This document shows positions 1 through 7,605 of a DNA stretch of 16,117 nucleotides, piece after piece. A program made the translations under genes and the position numbers. Position 1 is the stretch's first letter. The number at the start of each line of letters is the position of its first letter. The notes under the pieces were generated by a model. It was given only the letters and a program-made list of their open reading frames with translations. It was not told where the DNA came from and made no database searches. This DNA is from an uncultured Collinsella sp. (GTDB taxonomy: Bacteria > Actinomycetota > Coriobacteriia > Coriobacteriales > Coriobacteriaceae). The DNA lies in NCBI GenBank assembly GCA_958429225.1, contig CAUAJB010000053.1, positions 1-16,117 of the forward strand, read 5' to 3'.

Positions 1-1
1 A

Positions 2-64
2 GGAGTGTATGCCAAGCTTGGTATCGGAACTCGCGCCGAGCTGGTCGCGCATATGCTGCGTTAG
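2..64 (+). CDS. LuxR-type transcriptional regulator, C-terminal tail (partial)
   Basis: The frame starting at base 2 reads GVYAKLGIGTRAELVAHMLR and stops at TAG 62-64. This is the classic end of a LuxR/FixJ helix-turn-helix domain: the end of the recognition helix, then the (Y/F)-x-K-L-G-(I/V)-x-(S/T)-R-x-E-L-V block. Only about 20 residues lie in the window, so the receiver or sensor part cannot be seen. Its stop is 157 bases before the ATG of the large surface protein, in the same direction. Control of that gene by this regulator is possible but unproven. LuxR-type regulators are abundant in Coriobacteriia. The family call is firm despite the short length; the gene's role is unknown. Confidence 0.8.
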   Translation, partial: GVYAKLGIGTRAELVAHMLR

Positions 65-220
65 CGGCCAGACTGCCTAGCGCAGCATGCGCGCTCCGGA
101 GTCCAGGCGCTTCGCTCGATCAATTTGGACATTTTGACCCTTGAACGGCACTACCGCTACGGGGCGCCTTCTCGCAAAATTGGATTATTTCCACCGATAC
201 TTGCGGGATGGGAGCCCAAG
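65..220. other. Intergenic region before the surface-protein gene
   Basis: These 156 bases separate the LuxR-type stop from the ATG at 221. A TTGACC hexamer at 134-139 could be a -35 box, but 17 bases further on the sequence is CTACGG, a poor -10, so no promoter is called. A short GC-rich hairpin (AGCGC/GCGCT around 79-95) lacks a T run and is not a convincing terminator. The open frame extends back to a TTG at 125, but those 32 extra codons sit ahead of a clean signal peptide and are judged non-coding. Confidence 0.4.
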
Positions 221-3200
221 ATGCTTGATCGCCGTTCGTTACTTGTTGCCGGAGCGTCCTCGTTAGCGAGCATTATGTTGCCGCGCGTGCCGGGAAGCGC
301 AAACGCCTTCATATTGCCGTTCGCGCCCACCGAAGCCCATGCCGACGAAAAAGACCCCTTCAGGGTGCTCGTTCTCTCGCGCACCATGTTCGGTGTGGTC
401 GTGGTCGACATCGCCAACAAGAATACGCCCATCACGGGTGCCCTGGTCACGCTCACGTCGCGCTATGCCGCAGGCAAGCAGCTCACCGCCACGACCGACG
501 ACGAGGGCACGGCCATCTTTGAGGTCGCGCCACTTTCGGAAGGCTACGTAGACGAGGCAACGCTTCTCGACGCGTACGACTTTAACGGCGGCATCTCCAT
601 TAGCATGGCGGGCTACCGTGATGTCGAGATTCCCCTTGCGCGTGTCCAAGGCGGCACCGCCATTACCGCACCCACACGTCCGCTCTCCGATGGCGAGCCG
701 TACTTCCGCCAGCTCACATTCGACGAATGGGACATCCAGTACGCTGAAGCCACGTTCATGACATTGCCGAAGGACGACACGGCAAACGAGCAGCCCGATA
801 CGCACGCCTTTACCGTTCAGGCACATCTGCCACAGGGCGGACAGGCAACGCTGCGCGTCAACAAAGTGACGCCTGCCGCGGGCAGCTCACCCGAAACCGT
901 CACTCAGATTGGCCAAGTCAAGGCCAGTGCATCGGGTTCGGATAATCTGGCAACGTTCACGCTTGAAGACACGTTCCTCGATGCAGCTTCGGGCCTTCTG
1001 GAGGAAGGATGCAAGCTGCGCTTTGTGCTCGATTACCAGGGCAAAACCTACACGCTCTCATCCCCTATGGCCGTTGTCACCGCGCCGGCCGCAAAGGCGG
1101 AATCGGGCTCGACCACCATCATTCCCACCACTATGGACCAAGAGATCACTCCGTTTGATTTCCCCGCGGCGTTTCCCGGCATCGGTGGCAATAAGTTCAC
1201 GTGTTGGATGCCCACATTTCCGATCCTCTTCGATTTCTCGTTTGCTGGATACGTGCTGTTTGGCGGAGGATACAAACCAGCCAGCTATATGAACGATTCG
1301 GGCAATCCGGATCCGGAGTACTGGAAGAAGTCACCGCGTGAGTCGGGCGCCAAGCAGGCAAACCGCTACCTCGACGAGATGGAGGGGAAGTGGAATCAGT
1401 ACAAGAGTATGAGTGCCGGTTCGGGCACCGATCCAAGAAACACCAAGCTCCTTCGCCACCGTTGCACGCCGCTGTTCACGATGGATATCGCCACACAGCT
1501 GTACGGCTCGCTCGCCTACGATTGGGTGGGCAAAACCTGGGGCAACAACAACGACCCCGCATACGGCAATATTAAGGCCCTCTTCCAGGTAAGAACCGAC
1601 CTCAATTGGACCGAGCAGTTTACCCTAGGACCGGTGCCGTTTTTCCTAAACGTCAACCCCTGGGTGCTGGCGAAGCTGGCACTCGCCGTGGGTGCCCACA
1701 CGCACGGCAGCGGCGCGGCGTTTTTTAAAAACATTTCGCTCGACTATTCAAACACGTCGGGCTCGTTCACCATCCAGATCGGGCTCGCCGTCACCTTTGG
1801 CGCCGGCGTTGCAGGCGTCGCTTCGTCTGCCGTACGCGGCGCCGCATCCCTCACGCTGTTCATTGGGTACGAGAAGGCAGATGGACACCAGCTTCCGCGA
1901 CTGCGCGTAGGTGCAGACGTCGATGTCGATGTGATACTCCAGTTCGTAATGTTCAAGTGGGCCACCAAGGCTTGGTCGGGGTCGTGGCCCACACTCATCG
2001 ATTCGTGGAATATGTCGGTGAACAATGGCGACCAGTATGTGCTCCAGCGCTCTGAGTTCGCATTGGGTGGAGATACGCCTTATACGCTGGATGCCTGCTT
2101 CGACTCGGTCGGCAACATTGAGGCGGGCGGCGTGCCGCAATTTATCGCATCGGCCACCATCGTCACCAACGCCGAGCTGCTCGCACGCGCCGAGGTTAAG
2201 GCCACTGCCGTAAACGTCGCGCCTGTCGTACGCGATTGGAATCAAGCGGTCACGCGCATTGAGCTCGAGGCGGATGCAGAAAGCGACGACACGGGACAGG
2301 TTGAGCATTTCGTCCATGCACTGATAGAGAACGACGAAAACGCCGCGCCGATGTATGAATACACCTACATCGGGCAGGCGACGAACGCCGTTGCTGACCC
2401 GAACGCCAACTCTGCCGGCATGTCGGAGGACGAGCGTGGCGGCATAAAACCCTCGAGCGACAACGTGCTGTTTTCCGGCGTGCTCAGCGAAGCCCACATG
2501 AAGCTAACGGTGATTGCCGGCGTTGAGTGCCTATTCCGTATCGCCTCGGTGCGCTACGGCGAGAATGGTCGCTCGCGCCTGGTGGTACATACAAAGACGA
2601 ACGGCACGTGGTCCGCTCCCACGCCCGTGGACTTCCCCCTTGGGTTTGGCGAGGGCGACGTGGAGCGCAACGGCATATTCGATTACGACTTCGACGTGGT
2701 GGAATATACGGACGGAAGAGGAAATCAGGACGCCTACGTGTTGCTGGTCTCGGGCGAGCGACGCGACGGCGACAACACCCTTTTCGATGCGGCGAGCACA
2801 TCCGGCATACTGTCCGTCGTGCGCCTGCGCATAAGTAATGACGAGATCCGCGTGGTGTCACATACGTCATGGCGCAGCATCTCGCGCGGCCACCTTCAGG
2901 AGGGTGGCTACCATTGTCTGCAGTGCCCACGAATCACGGTGGGCAAGACGCTGGTCGACGGGCGCCTGTCGGGTGCCTACCTCCACCGCCGCGGAACCAC
3001 CGCAGAAAAGGTGCTCGGCAGCGAGGCTGAGGTTGCGCTGGAGTGCTTTACCCTGTGGTCGGACGTTTCGGGCGACAGCCTGACGTTCCGCCAAGTTCTC
3101 CGCTTTCCGCAGGCACCATCGAGCATCGAGCTGGGCGCGCCCGAGAATATCAACGGCAAAATGGTGGTGCCCGTTGTATACGAGACTGCAGGCGGTTGTG

Positions 3201-4588
3201 GCTGCGCATCGTACGCCGTGATCGGCCAGTCCATTGCGGGCTGGGGCGTTATGTCGCCAGATGCCACAGTACCCCACGCGGTGCCGTGGCCACAACATTC
3301 GGGCTTTTTGGCAACCGTCAACGAGCAACTGCAGCATATTACTTGGACGCGAGGCGCATCGGCATTTGCAACGCAGCCCGTGGGTGCCGCAGGCTGTGGC
3401 CCGGCATCGTTTAGCGTAAGCAACAACGGCAGGTGCGTGCTCTATGTAGAGAACACCGATGGCAAGGTGGGACAAACCTACGACGAAGAAGGCAACCCGG
3501 TAGCAGTGATGGGCAAGCACTTCCGCATCTTCGCCAGCACCTTGGCAGGCGATCTGTTTACGGAGCCGTTCGTGATGTGCGAGCTAGACCATCCCGTCGA
3601 TCAGATAACGACATTTTTAACGTCGGGAGGCATGCTCTCCGCGCTCGCCACGCACATTGTGAGCGCGGAGAAGAGCGAGGCAGAGCTGCACGGCATCGAA
3701 GTGCCCTTGGTGGCGTGTGCCACTCCGACGGGCGCGGTCGCTACCTCGGGCGCGGTGGTGCCCGGAGCAGCAGGCGAATCCTTCATGGTCACGGTGCGAA
3801 ACGACGGCAACACCTTGCTGACCGCCGGCACGATCGATCTGTACCGAGAGGGCTCCAGTCAGCCGTTCTCCAGCGCATCCATCGGGTTCGGAGCGAACGC
3901 ACGCATGGCATCGATCTACGATCCGGAGCTTGCCGAGGACGCTTCGGACAACGACGTGGCACACGTGAAGTACGCGCTCGAGACGCTGGGCGAGCGCTTC
4001 GCTACGCACCCGCTGGCAGCCGACAACGGCAACGCCGTGCTGGCACCGGGTTGCACGGCACAGTTCCGCATGAGCTTTGCCATCCCAGAGAGTTGGGGCG
4101 ACGAGGTGGGCAAACGCGTAACGCTATATGCGAAGGCGCGTAATCTGGTGGCGCTCGATCCCGTAACGCTCGAGGAAATTCGACCGGGCGCAAACTCGGC
4201 GCTGGGTGCCGTACTGCACGAGCTTCATGTGCCCGACGCGGCATGCGAACGCTCAGAAGTTCAGGTCAGCGTATGCGGCAGCGCGGATACGACAGGACTT
4301 CACGACGCCCCGATGACAGCAGACGGCAGTGGCGGCTCGAGTGGCGGCGGTACTGACAAGGGCGGCGGCTCCGGCGGAAGCAGCTCCAGCAGCGGCAAGG
4401 ACCACGGCACTAACAAGCGCTCCGGAAAAACGGGCGCGCTTGCGGGCACGGGCGATGTCAACGCTCCCCTTACGGCAGCCGCAGCAGCACTCGCCGCAGC
4501 TGGTGCCGGCCTTGTCGCCTACAGCGCCCGCCGCACGGCGCTCGAAAACGACGCCGCCGATGAGGTCAATTCTGATAAGCCTCACTAG
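221..4588 (+). CDS. Large Tat-exported, LAxTG wall-anchored surface protein
   Basis: A 1455-residue extracellular protein of unknown function. The ATG at 221 is chosen because GGGAG lies about 6 bases upstream and the product then opens with MLDRRSLLVAGASS, a twin-arginine type signal peptide; cleavage is plausible after SANA (residue 29) or EAHA (residue 41). Residues about 57-130 look like a carboxypeptidase-regulatory or Ig-like beta domain (PITGALVTL then TDDEG). The long centre is not recognised. Residues about 1170-1370 resemble a CARDB/Ig-type module (FMVTVRNDGNTLLTAGTI). A Gly/Ser-rich linker leads to LAGTG (1407-1411), a hydrophobic stretch and an RR stop-transfer, the layout of a sortase signal. 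LAxTG is typical of actinobacterial class E sortases. About 20 polar residues follow the RR, more than usual. Export plus wall anchoring is well supported; binding partner or enzymatic activity is unknown. Confidence 0.85.
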   Translation: MLDRRSLLVAGASSLASIMLPRVPGSANAFILPFAPTEAHADEKDPFRVLVLSRTMFGVVVVDIANKNTPITGALVTLTSRYAAGKQLTATTDDEGTAIFEVAPLSEGYVDEATLLDAYDFNGGISISMAGYRDVEIPLARVQGGTAITAPTRPLSDGEPYFRQLTFDEWDIQYAEATFMTLPKDDTANEQPDTHAFTVQAHLPQGGQATLRVNKVTPAAGSSPETVTQIGQVKASASGSDNLATFTLEDTFLDAASGLLEEGCKLRFVLDYQGKTYTLSSPMAVVTAPAAKAESGSTTIIPTTMDQEITPFDFPAAFPGIGGNKFTCWMPTFPILFDFSFAGYVLFGGGYKPASYMNDSGNPDPEYWKKSPRESGAKQANRYLDEMEGKWNQYKSMSAGSGTDPRNTKLLRHRCTPLFTMDIATQLYGSLAYDWVGKTWGNNNDPAYGNIKALFQVRTDLNWTEQFTLGPVPFFLNVNPWVLAKLALAVGAHTHGSGAAFFKNISLDYSNTSGSFTIQIGLAVTFGAGVAGVASSAVRGAASLTLFIGYEKADGHQLPRLRVGADVDVDVILQFVMFKWATKAWSGSWPTLIDSWNMSVNNGDQYVLQRSEFALGGDTPYTLDACFDSVGNIEAGGVPQFIASATIVTNAELLARAEVKATAVNVAPVVRDWNQAVTRIELEADAESDDTGQVEHFVHALIENDENAAPMYEYTYIGQATNAVADPNANSAGMSEDERGGIKPSSDNVLFSGVLSEAHMKLTVIAGVECLFRIASVRYGENGRSRLVVHTKTNGTWSAPTPVDFPLGFGEGDVERNGIFDYDFDVVEYTDGRGNQDAYVLLVSGERRDGDNTLFDAASTSGILSVVRLRISNDEIRVVSHTSWRSISRGHLQEGGYHCLQCPRITVGKTLVDGRLSGAYLHRRGTTAEKVLGSEAEVALECFTLWSDVSGDSLTFRQVLRFPQAPSSIELGAPENINGKMVVPVVYETAGGCGCASYAVIGQSIAGWGVMSPDATVPHAVPWPQHSGFLATVNEQLQHITWTRGASAFATQPVGAAGCGPASFSVSNNGRCVLYVENTDGKVGQTYDEEGNPVAVMGKHFRIFASTLAGDLFTEPFVMCELDHPVDQITTFLTSGGMLSALATHIVSAEKSEAELHGIEVPLVACATPTGAVATSGAVVPGAAGESFMVTVRNDGNTLLTAGTIDLYREGSSQPFSSASIGFGANARMASIYDPELAEDASDNDVAHVKYALETLGERFATHPLAADNGNAVLAPGCTAQFRMSFAIPESWGDEVGKRVTLYAKARNLVALDPVTLEEIRPGANSALGAVLHELHVPDAACERSEVQVSVCGSADTTGLHDAPMTADGSGGSSGGGTDKGGGSGGSSSSSGKDHGTNKRSGKTGALAGTGDVNAPLTAAAAALAAAGAGLVAYSARRTALENDAADEVNSDKPH
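4439..4453 (+). other. LAGTG sortase-type sorting motif codons
   Basis: These codons encode Leu-Ala-Gly-Thr-Gly, followed by about 22 mostly Ala/Leu/Val residues and Arg-Arg. LAxTG variants of LPxTG are the known substrates of class E sortases in high-GC Gram-positives. No sortase gene is in the window. Confidence 0.75.
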
Positions 4589-4640
4589 CTCTCAGTTACC
4601 TTTGCGAGAGACGCCGACTCGGCTCATCGAACACCAAAAG

Positions 4641-4670
4641 GGGCTGGCCCCGATAACCCGGAGCCAGCCC
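4641..4670. terminator. Shared hairpin terminator between convergent genes
   Basis: GGGCTGGC (4641-4648) pairs perfectly with GCCAGCCC (4663-4670) around a 14-base loop. On the minus strand the hairpin is followed by CTTTTGG, a short U tract, so it best serves the lipoprotein gene ending at 4701. On the plus strand there is no T run, so for the surface-protein gene (stop at 4588) it would be a weaker, factor-assisted stop. Confidence 0.65.
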
Positions 4671-4700
4671 TGAGTCGCCTGACGTGGGAATCGCAGCCTG

Positions 4701-5726
4701 TTACTTGAGCTTCAAAGCCTCCATCATGGGCACGGCGGCGTCCCAATCGATCTTCCAGCCAATCGACACGCGGACGGTTTCACCCGTTGCGGGAGCCGTC
4801 GCAAACAGTGTATGGCCGTTGTCGGGACCGGTAAAGCGCAGCCACGTTATGCCGTTGTACTCGACCTGGTCGGTTGTTGTCTCCTTGCCTTCGTAGACCT
4901 GCTCTAGGCTTGCAACCTCTTCCTCCGGCGAACGCGGGAAGATGCTGATGTGCAGGCGTCCTCCAGTCTCGTCGTGGAAGAAGTCTGCCTTTTCGCGCTC
5001 TTTGTTGGACGAATCCAGCGTGTACCCATCGGCGGCCTCGATACTGTACGATGCGCAATCGATGCCGGTCATATTGGCCGCGTCACCAGAATCGGCCACA
5101 CCGCCGGCCGCCTTGAACTCCTTGGTCTCGCAGTCCGTGGTGTCAAAGTGCATGGCCTCATGATTCTTGGCGGGGGCGTTAGCGTCTACGAACTCGACAG
5201 TGATGGGCCCGTAGTACGCCGTCTTGGGTGCCCAGAAATACACGTACTCAACAGTCTCGCCCGGACCGATATCTGGCCTCTTGGAAAGATCGATGCCCTC
5301 ATGAAGCTCATCGGGAGCCTCGCTTGCAACGTAGTCGAGCACGGCCGCCTTGCCGGAAGTAAACAACGGGTCGCCTGCCTCAAGATCGCCCTGGGCAGCG
5401 TGCACGTTAAAGAAGTCAAACGTCCTGTTCTTTGCATTGTTGTTGGTGATCTTGATGTGCAGGTAAAAGCCGTCCTGCAGCTTAGCGTCGCCGCGATAGA
5501 ACGTACCGTGAGCCACCGACTCATAGGTTATGCCAGCCACCTCGACCGTCTGCGACTCATAGGCCTCGGCCTTCTTGGACTTCTCCTGCACAGGTGCGCT
5601 CCCGCCCGAGCTGCCAGCCGAACCGCTCGGCGCGCTACTGCCGCAGCCTGCCACCGTACACGCCAACACAGCCGAAAGCGTCACGGTGGGAATTCCTAAC
5701 AGCAGCTTCTTCGTCATGGGCTTCAT
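4701..5726 (-). CDS. Secreted lipoprotein, Telokin-like/DUF5067-type
   Basis: A membrane-anchored lipoprotein of about 341 residues. The N terminus is a lysine-flanked hydrophobic signal (TKKLLLGIPTVTLSAVLA) ending in the lipobox VAGC; the Cys is about 25 residues in and is followed by a Gly/Ser/Ala-rich tether. The next region (GFYLHIKITNNNAKNRTFDF) is the pattern of DUF4352/DUF5067 Ig-fold (Telokin-like) lipoproteins. The C-terminal half is a second globular region I do not recognise. The frame stays open back to 5852, but those residues are Arg/Cys-rich and would bury the signal peptide. ATGs at 5729, 5726 and 5717 compete: GAGG sits 0, 3 and 12 bases before them respectively. I give 5726, and 5717 (MTKK...) is nearly as good. 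Function unknown; a cell-surface binding role is only a guess. Confidence 0.8.
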   Translation of the reverse strand: MKPMTKKLLLGIPTVTLSAVLACTVAGCGSSAPSGSAGSSGGSAPVQEKSKKAEAYESQTVEVAGITYESVAHGTFYRGDAKLQDGFYLHIKITNNNAKNRTFDFFNVHAAQGDLEAGDPLFTSGKAAVLDYVASEAPDELHEGIDLSKRPDIGPGETVEYVYFWAPKTAYYGPITVEFVDANAPAKNHEAMHFDTTDCETKEFKAAGGVADSGDAANMTGIDCASYSIEAADGYTLDSSNKEREKADFFHDETGGRLHISIFPRSPEEEVASLEQVYEGKETTTDQVEYNGITWLRFTGPDNGHTLFATAPATGETVRVSIGWKIDWDAAVPMMEALKLK

Positions 5727-6044
5727 CATCCTCACCGCTTCTTTCGGCTTGCAGCTCATCCGTTGCCCGAGTCCCAAGTCGACTCCGTGGCATCGGCTTC
5801 CACTATGAGCGTATGGCAAGAAGCAGCGCCGGCGAAGTGACCCGTGGCCCAACTAGCAACCGCCCAGCATCCCCTATGGACCAAAAAGACTTGTATACGC
5901 ACAGTCCCGGCCCATAAAATGAGACGCCTGTCCCAATGTTCGATTTGAGCCATCCACGCGGCACTTTTCGACAAACGTATCCAACCGCAAACAAAATGAA
6001 GCGGGCTCATCCGTCTTCAAACTTACTCGGGCAGAAACGAGTAA
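5727..6044. other. Unassigned intergenic region, possible dispersed repeat
   Basis: About 300 bases without a convincing gene. On the minus strand a frame without a normal start (stop near 5880) reads an odd Cys/Arg-rich peptide (for example DTFVEKCRVDGSNRTLG), and another reads VTSPALLLAIRS. Open frames in several phases and no ribosome site argue for a non-coding element rather than a gene. I have the impression, which I cannot verify here, that such stretches recur between genes in related genomes. No second copy exists in this window. The promoter of the lipoprotein gene must lie here, but no clear -35/-10 pair was found. Confidence 0.35.
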
Positions 6045-6046
6045 GT
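6021..6046. repeat. Perfect 9-bp inverted repeat
   Basis: ACTTACTCG (6021-6029) and CGAGTAAGT (6038-6046) are exact reverse complements around an 8-base loop. The right arm runs into the GTG (6045-6047) that would start the ATPase-like fragment, the placement of an autoregulatory operator or a start-occluding RNA hairpin. There is no T run, so it is not a classic terminator. Confidence 0.6.
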
Positions 6047-6122
6047 GGAATTCATCGGTAAGGAGCGTGGACTCACCCGCATTATTAAGAAGACGCTCAA
6101 GGCGCCCGTGCAGCGCAATGAT
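6045..6122 (+). pseudogene. Possible 5' remnant of an AAA ATPase gene
   Basis: The plus frame from GTG 6045 reads (M)EFIGKERGLTRIIKKTLK and then APVQRND. This matches the usual opening of a family of bacterial/archaeal AAA ATPases (F-(I/V)-G-R-E-x-E-L-x-x-(I/L)...), whose next segment would be the Walker A loop. Instead the frame runs into proline-rich nonsense that is antisense to the end of the DUF4143 ATPase gene, so everything after about residue 26 is missing. The reverse strand is also open here, so a chance frame cannot be excluded. The similarity is from memory of the family, not a search. Confidence 0.4.
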
Positions 6123-6144
6123 TTAAATAGGCGTCCACCGCCCG

Positions 6145-7353
6145 CTATTCGACATCCGACCCCTCCCCCATCAGCCATCGGGCGAGGTCGACCACCTTAA
6201 TCCCCTCATAATCAACAGCCTCGTGCTTTGTTCGCGCAATGACCATCTTGGGATACGCATCACGTATCGCAAGCAGAGGTGCCACTTCGCGCTCAAAGGT
6301 TTCCTGACGCGAAATGTCATCGCTAACTTGGATATACACTCGCTCATCGCGACGAATTGCCACGAAGTCGATTTCCTTCTTATAAAGCACCCCGATATAG
6401 ATTTCCCAACCGCGTCTCAGGAGCTCTAAAGCGACCATATTTTCATATACATGCCCGAAGTCGAGTTTTTTAGTTCCAAGTTTTGCGTATCTGATTGCAT
6501 GATCCGATAAATAGTATTTATCACCCGAAGCGAGGTACTTTCTGCCGCCTACGTCATAGCGGCGCACTCGATAGAACGCAAAGGCCTGGCATAAAAATCC
6601 GAGGTACTGGGCGAGCGTTGCCACGGAAACGCGCGTTCCGGCAGCATCCAGCGCAGCCGCAATCCCACTAACAGAAGATATGTTACCGATATTGTCCATT
6701 AGGAAATCGCACGCACGTTCTAGTTGCACCTTGTTACGAACCCCATGCTTTTCTTCCACATCACGCAAAACCAAGACATCTAGCACGTTCGCAATATATC
6801 GATAGCGAGCTCGCTCGCTAGGATACAAATAAGAGCCAGGCATTCCGCCCTCTCTTAAATAGCGGTCAAGCGCTTCGTCTGGGTCATGAATTTCGTGATA
6901 CGTCGAAAACTCAAGCAAGGAAAACGGGAATACCTCGACCTCATATGTCCGCCCGCGAAAAAGCGTCGCCAAGTCACTCGAAAGCAAGAATGCGTTGGAG
7001 CCAGTAACGTAGATATCGTATTTACCCGATGCATGAAGGCTATTGACCGCTTTTTCGAACCCAACGCAGGTTTGCACCTCATCAATCATCACAATGTTAT
7101 CGAGGCCCTCGCAATAGCTTTCCTCAACGTAGCGATGCAATGCTCGATAATCCGTTAGCTCCTCGAATTCGAGGAGATTGAAATTGATGCGGATAATATT
7201 GGCATCAGGGTCGGCCTCACGAATGCGATCGGCAAGAGCTTCCAGTAGAACAGATTTGCCACACCTACGAATGCCGGTAATAACCTTGATGTCCGGCGTT
7301 CCCTTAGCGCCAAGAAGCGTTTCCATATATTGAGGACGTTCGATAATCTTCAT
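6145..7353 (-). CDS. AAA ATPase, DUF4143-type
   Basis: A 402-residue intracellular ATPase. Walker A is GIRRCGKS (27-34), Walker B is IVMIDEVQ (88-95, Asp92-Glu93), and a sensor-like segment YVTGSNAFLLSS follows. The C-terminal half contains the nuclease-like DUF4143 region (YENMVALELLRRGWEIYIG, then KEIDFVAIR). The E...D(F)V...Q pattern in this region recalls PD-(D/E)xK folds. Length and layout are normal for the family, which is common in gut bacteria and archaea; its substrate is unknown. The ATG at 7353 is preceded by GGTGAT 3 bases away and by a good promoter. It is visibly AT-richer than the topoisomerase genes beside it, which suggests horizontal acquisition. Confidence 0.9.
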   Translation of the reverse strand: MKIIERPQYMETLLGAKGTPDIKVITGIRRCGKSVLLEALADRIREADPDANIIRINFNLLEFEELTDYRALHRYVEESYCEGLDNIVMIDEVQTCVGFEKAVNSLHASGKYDIYVTGSNAFLLSSDLATLFRGRTYEVEVFPFSLLEFSTYHEIHDPDEALDRYLREGGMPGSYLYPSERARYRYIANVLDVLVLRDVEEKHGVRNKVQLERACDFLMDNIGNISSVSGIAAALDAAGTRVSVATLAQYLGFLCQAFAFYRVRRYDVGGRKYLASGDKYYLSDHAIRYAKLGTKKLDFGHVYENMVALELLRRGWEIYIGVLYKKEIDFVAIRRDERVYIQVSDDISRQETFEREVAPLLAIRDAYPKMVIARTKHEAVDYEGIKVVDLARWLMGEGSDVE

Positions 7354-7393
7354 ATCATCACCGTTCTATTAAATAAAAACTCTCCTGATTCGT

Positions 7394-7429
7394 TTTCGTT
7401 TAATATATATCTAATACTACTAAACGAAA
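7394..7429. promoter_or_regulatory. 9-bp inverted repeat framing the ATPase promoter (operator candidate)
   Basis: TTTCGTTTA (7394-7402) and TAAACGAAA (7421-7429) are exact reverse complements 18 bases apart. On the minus strand one arm covers the end of the -35 box and the other lies just after the -10. A dimeric repressor bound here would block the promoter. No obvious regulator gene is adjacent. Confidence 0.5.
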
Positions 7430-7433
7430 TCAA
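7404..7433 (-). promoter_or_regulatory. Promoter of the DUF4143 ATPase gene
   Basis: Read on the minus strand, TTGATT (7433-7428) and TATATA (7409-7404) are separated by 18 bases, with the start codon about 50 bases downstream. The region is strongly AT-rich. It is overlapped by the inverted repeat described separately. Confidence 0.5.
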
Positions 7434-7522
7434 ATATCTATTGATTTTATTCAGCTATTTCTCCCAATAGCCTAACATAAGTCAATATACAACGAACGAT
7501 TGTTCGATGGATTTCATGTTGG

Positions 7523-7551
7523 TTGGAATCGCCCAAGGGCTGGGCTATGCT
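7523..7551 (+). promoter_or_regulatory. Promoter of the topoisomerase operon
   Basis: TTGGAA (7523-7528), a 17-base spacer, then TATGCT (7546-7551), giving a predicted start about 50 bases before the ATG at 7606. A short palindrome CGAAC-GATT-GTTCG (7493-7506) lies 17 bases upstream of the -35. Confidence 0.55.
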
Positions 7552-7605
7552 ACCTTGACTATCTATATGACTTAAACGCAGCAAAGGAGCACCGAGAGAG
7601 CGAGT

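Noticed and set aside
134..162. Promoter TTGACC-17-CTACGG before the surface-protein gene
   Set aside because: The -35 is good but the -10 hexamer does not match TAnnnT, so it was not called.
125..220. Longer N terminus (TTG start at 125) for the surface protein
   Set aside because: The ATG at 221 has a Shine-Dalgarno-like GGGAG and begins directly with an RR-type signal peptide; 32 extra residues would mask it.
1748..2497. 249-codon open frame antisense to the surface-protein gene
   Set aside because: Antisense shadow with no ribosome site or recognisable domain.
4950..5699. 249-codon open frame antisense to the lipoprotein gene
   Set aside because: Shadow frame; the opposite strand encodes a signal peptide, lipobox and beta domain.
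5730..5852. Longer N terminus for the lipoprotein (start at 5852)
   Set aside because: The added residues are Arg/Cys-rich and precede a complete lipoprotein signal with its own GAGG and ATGs.
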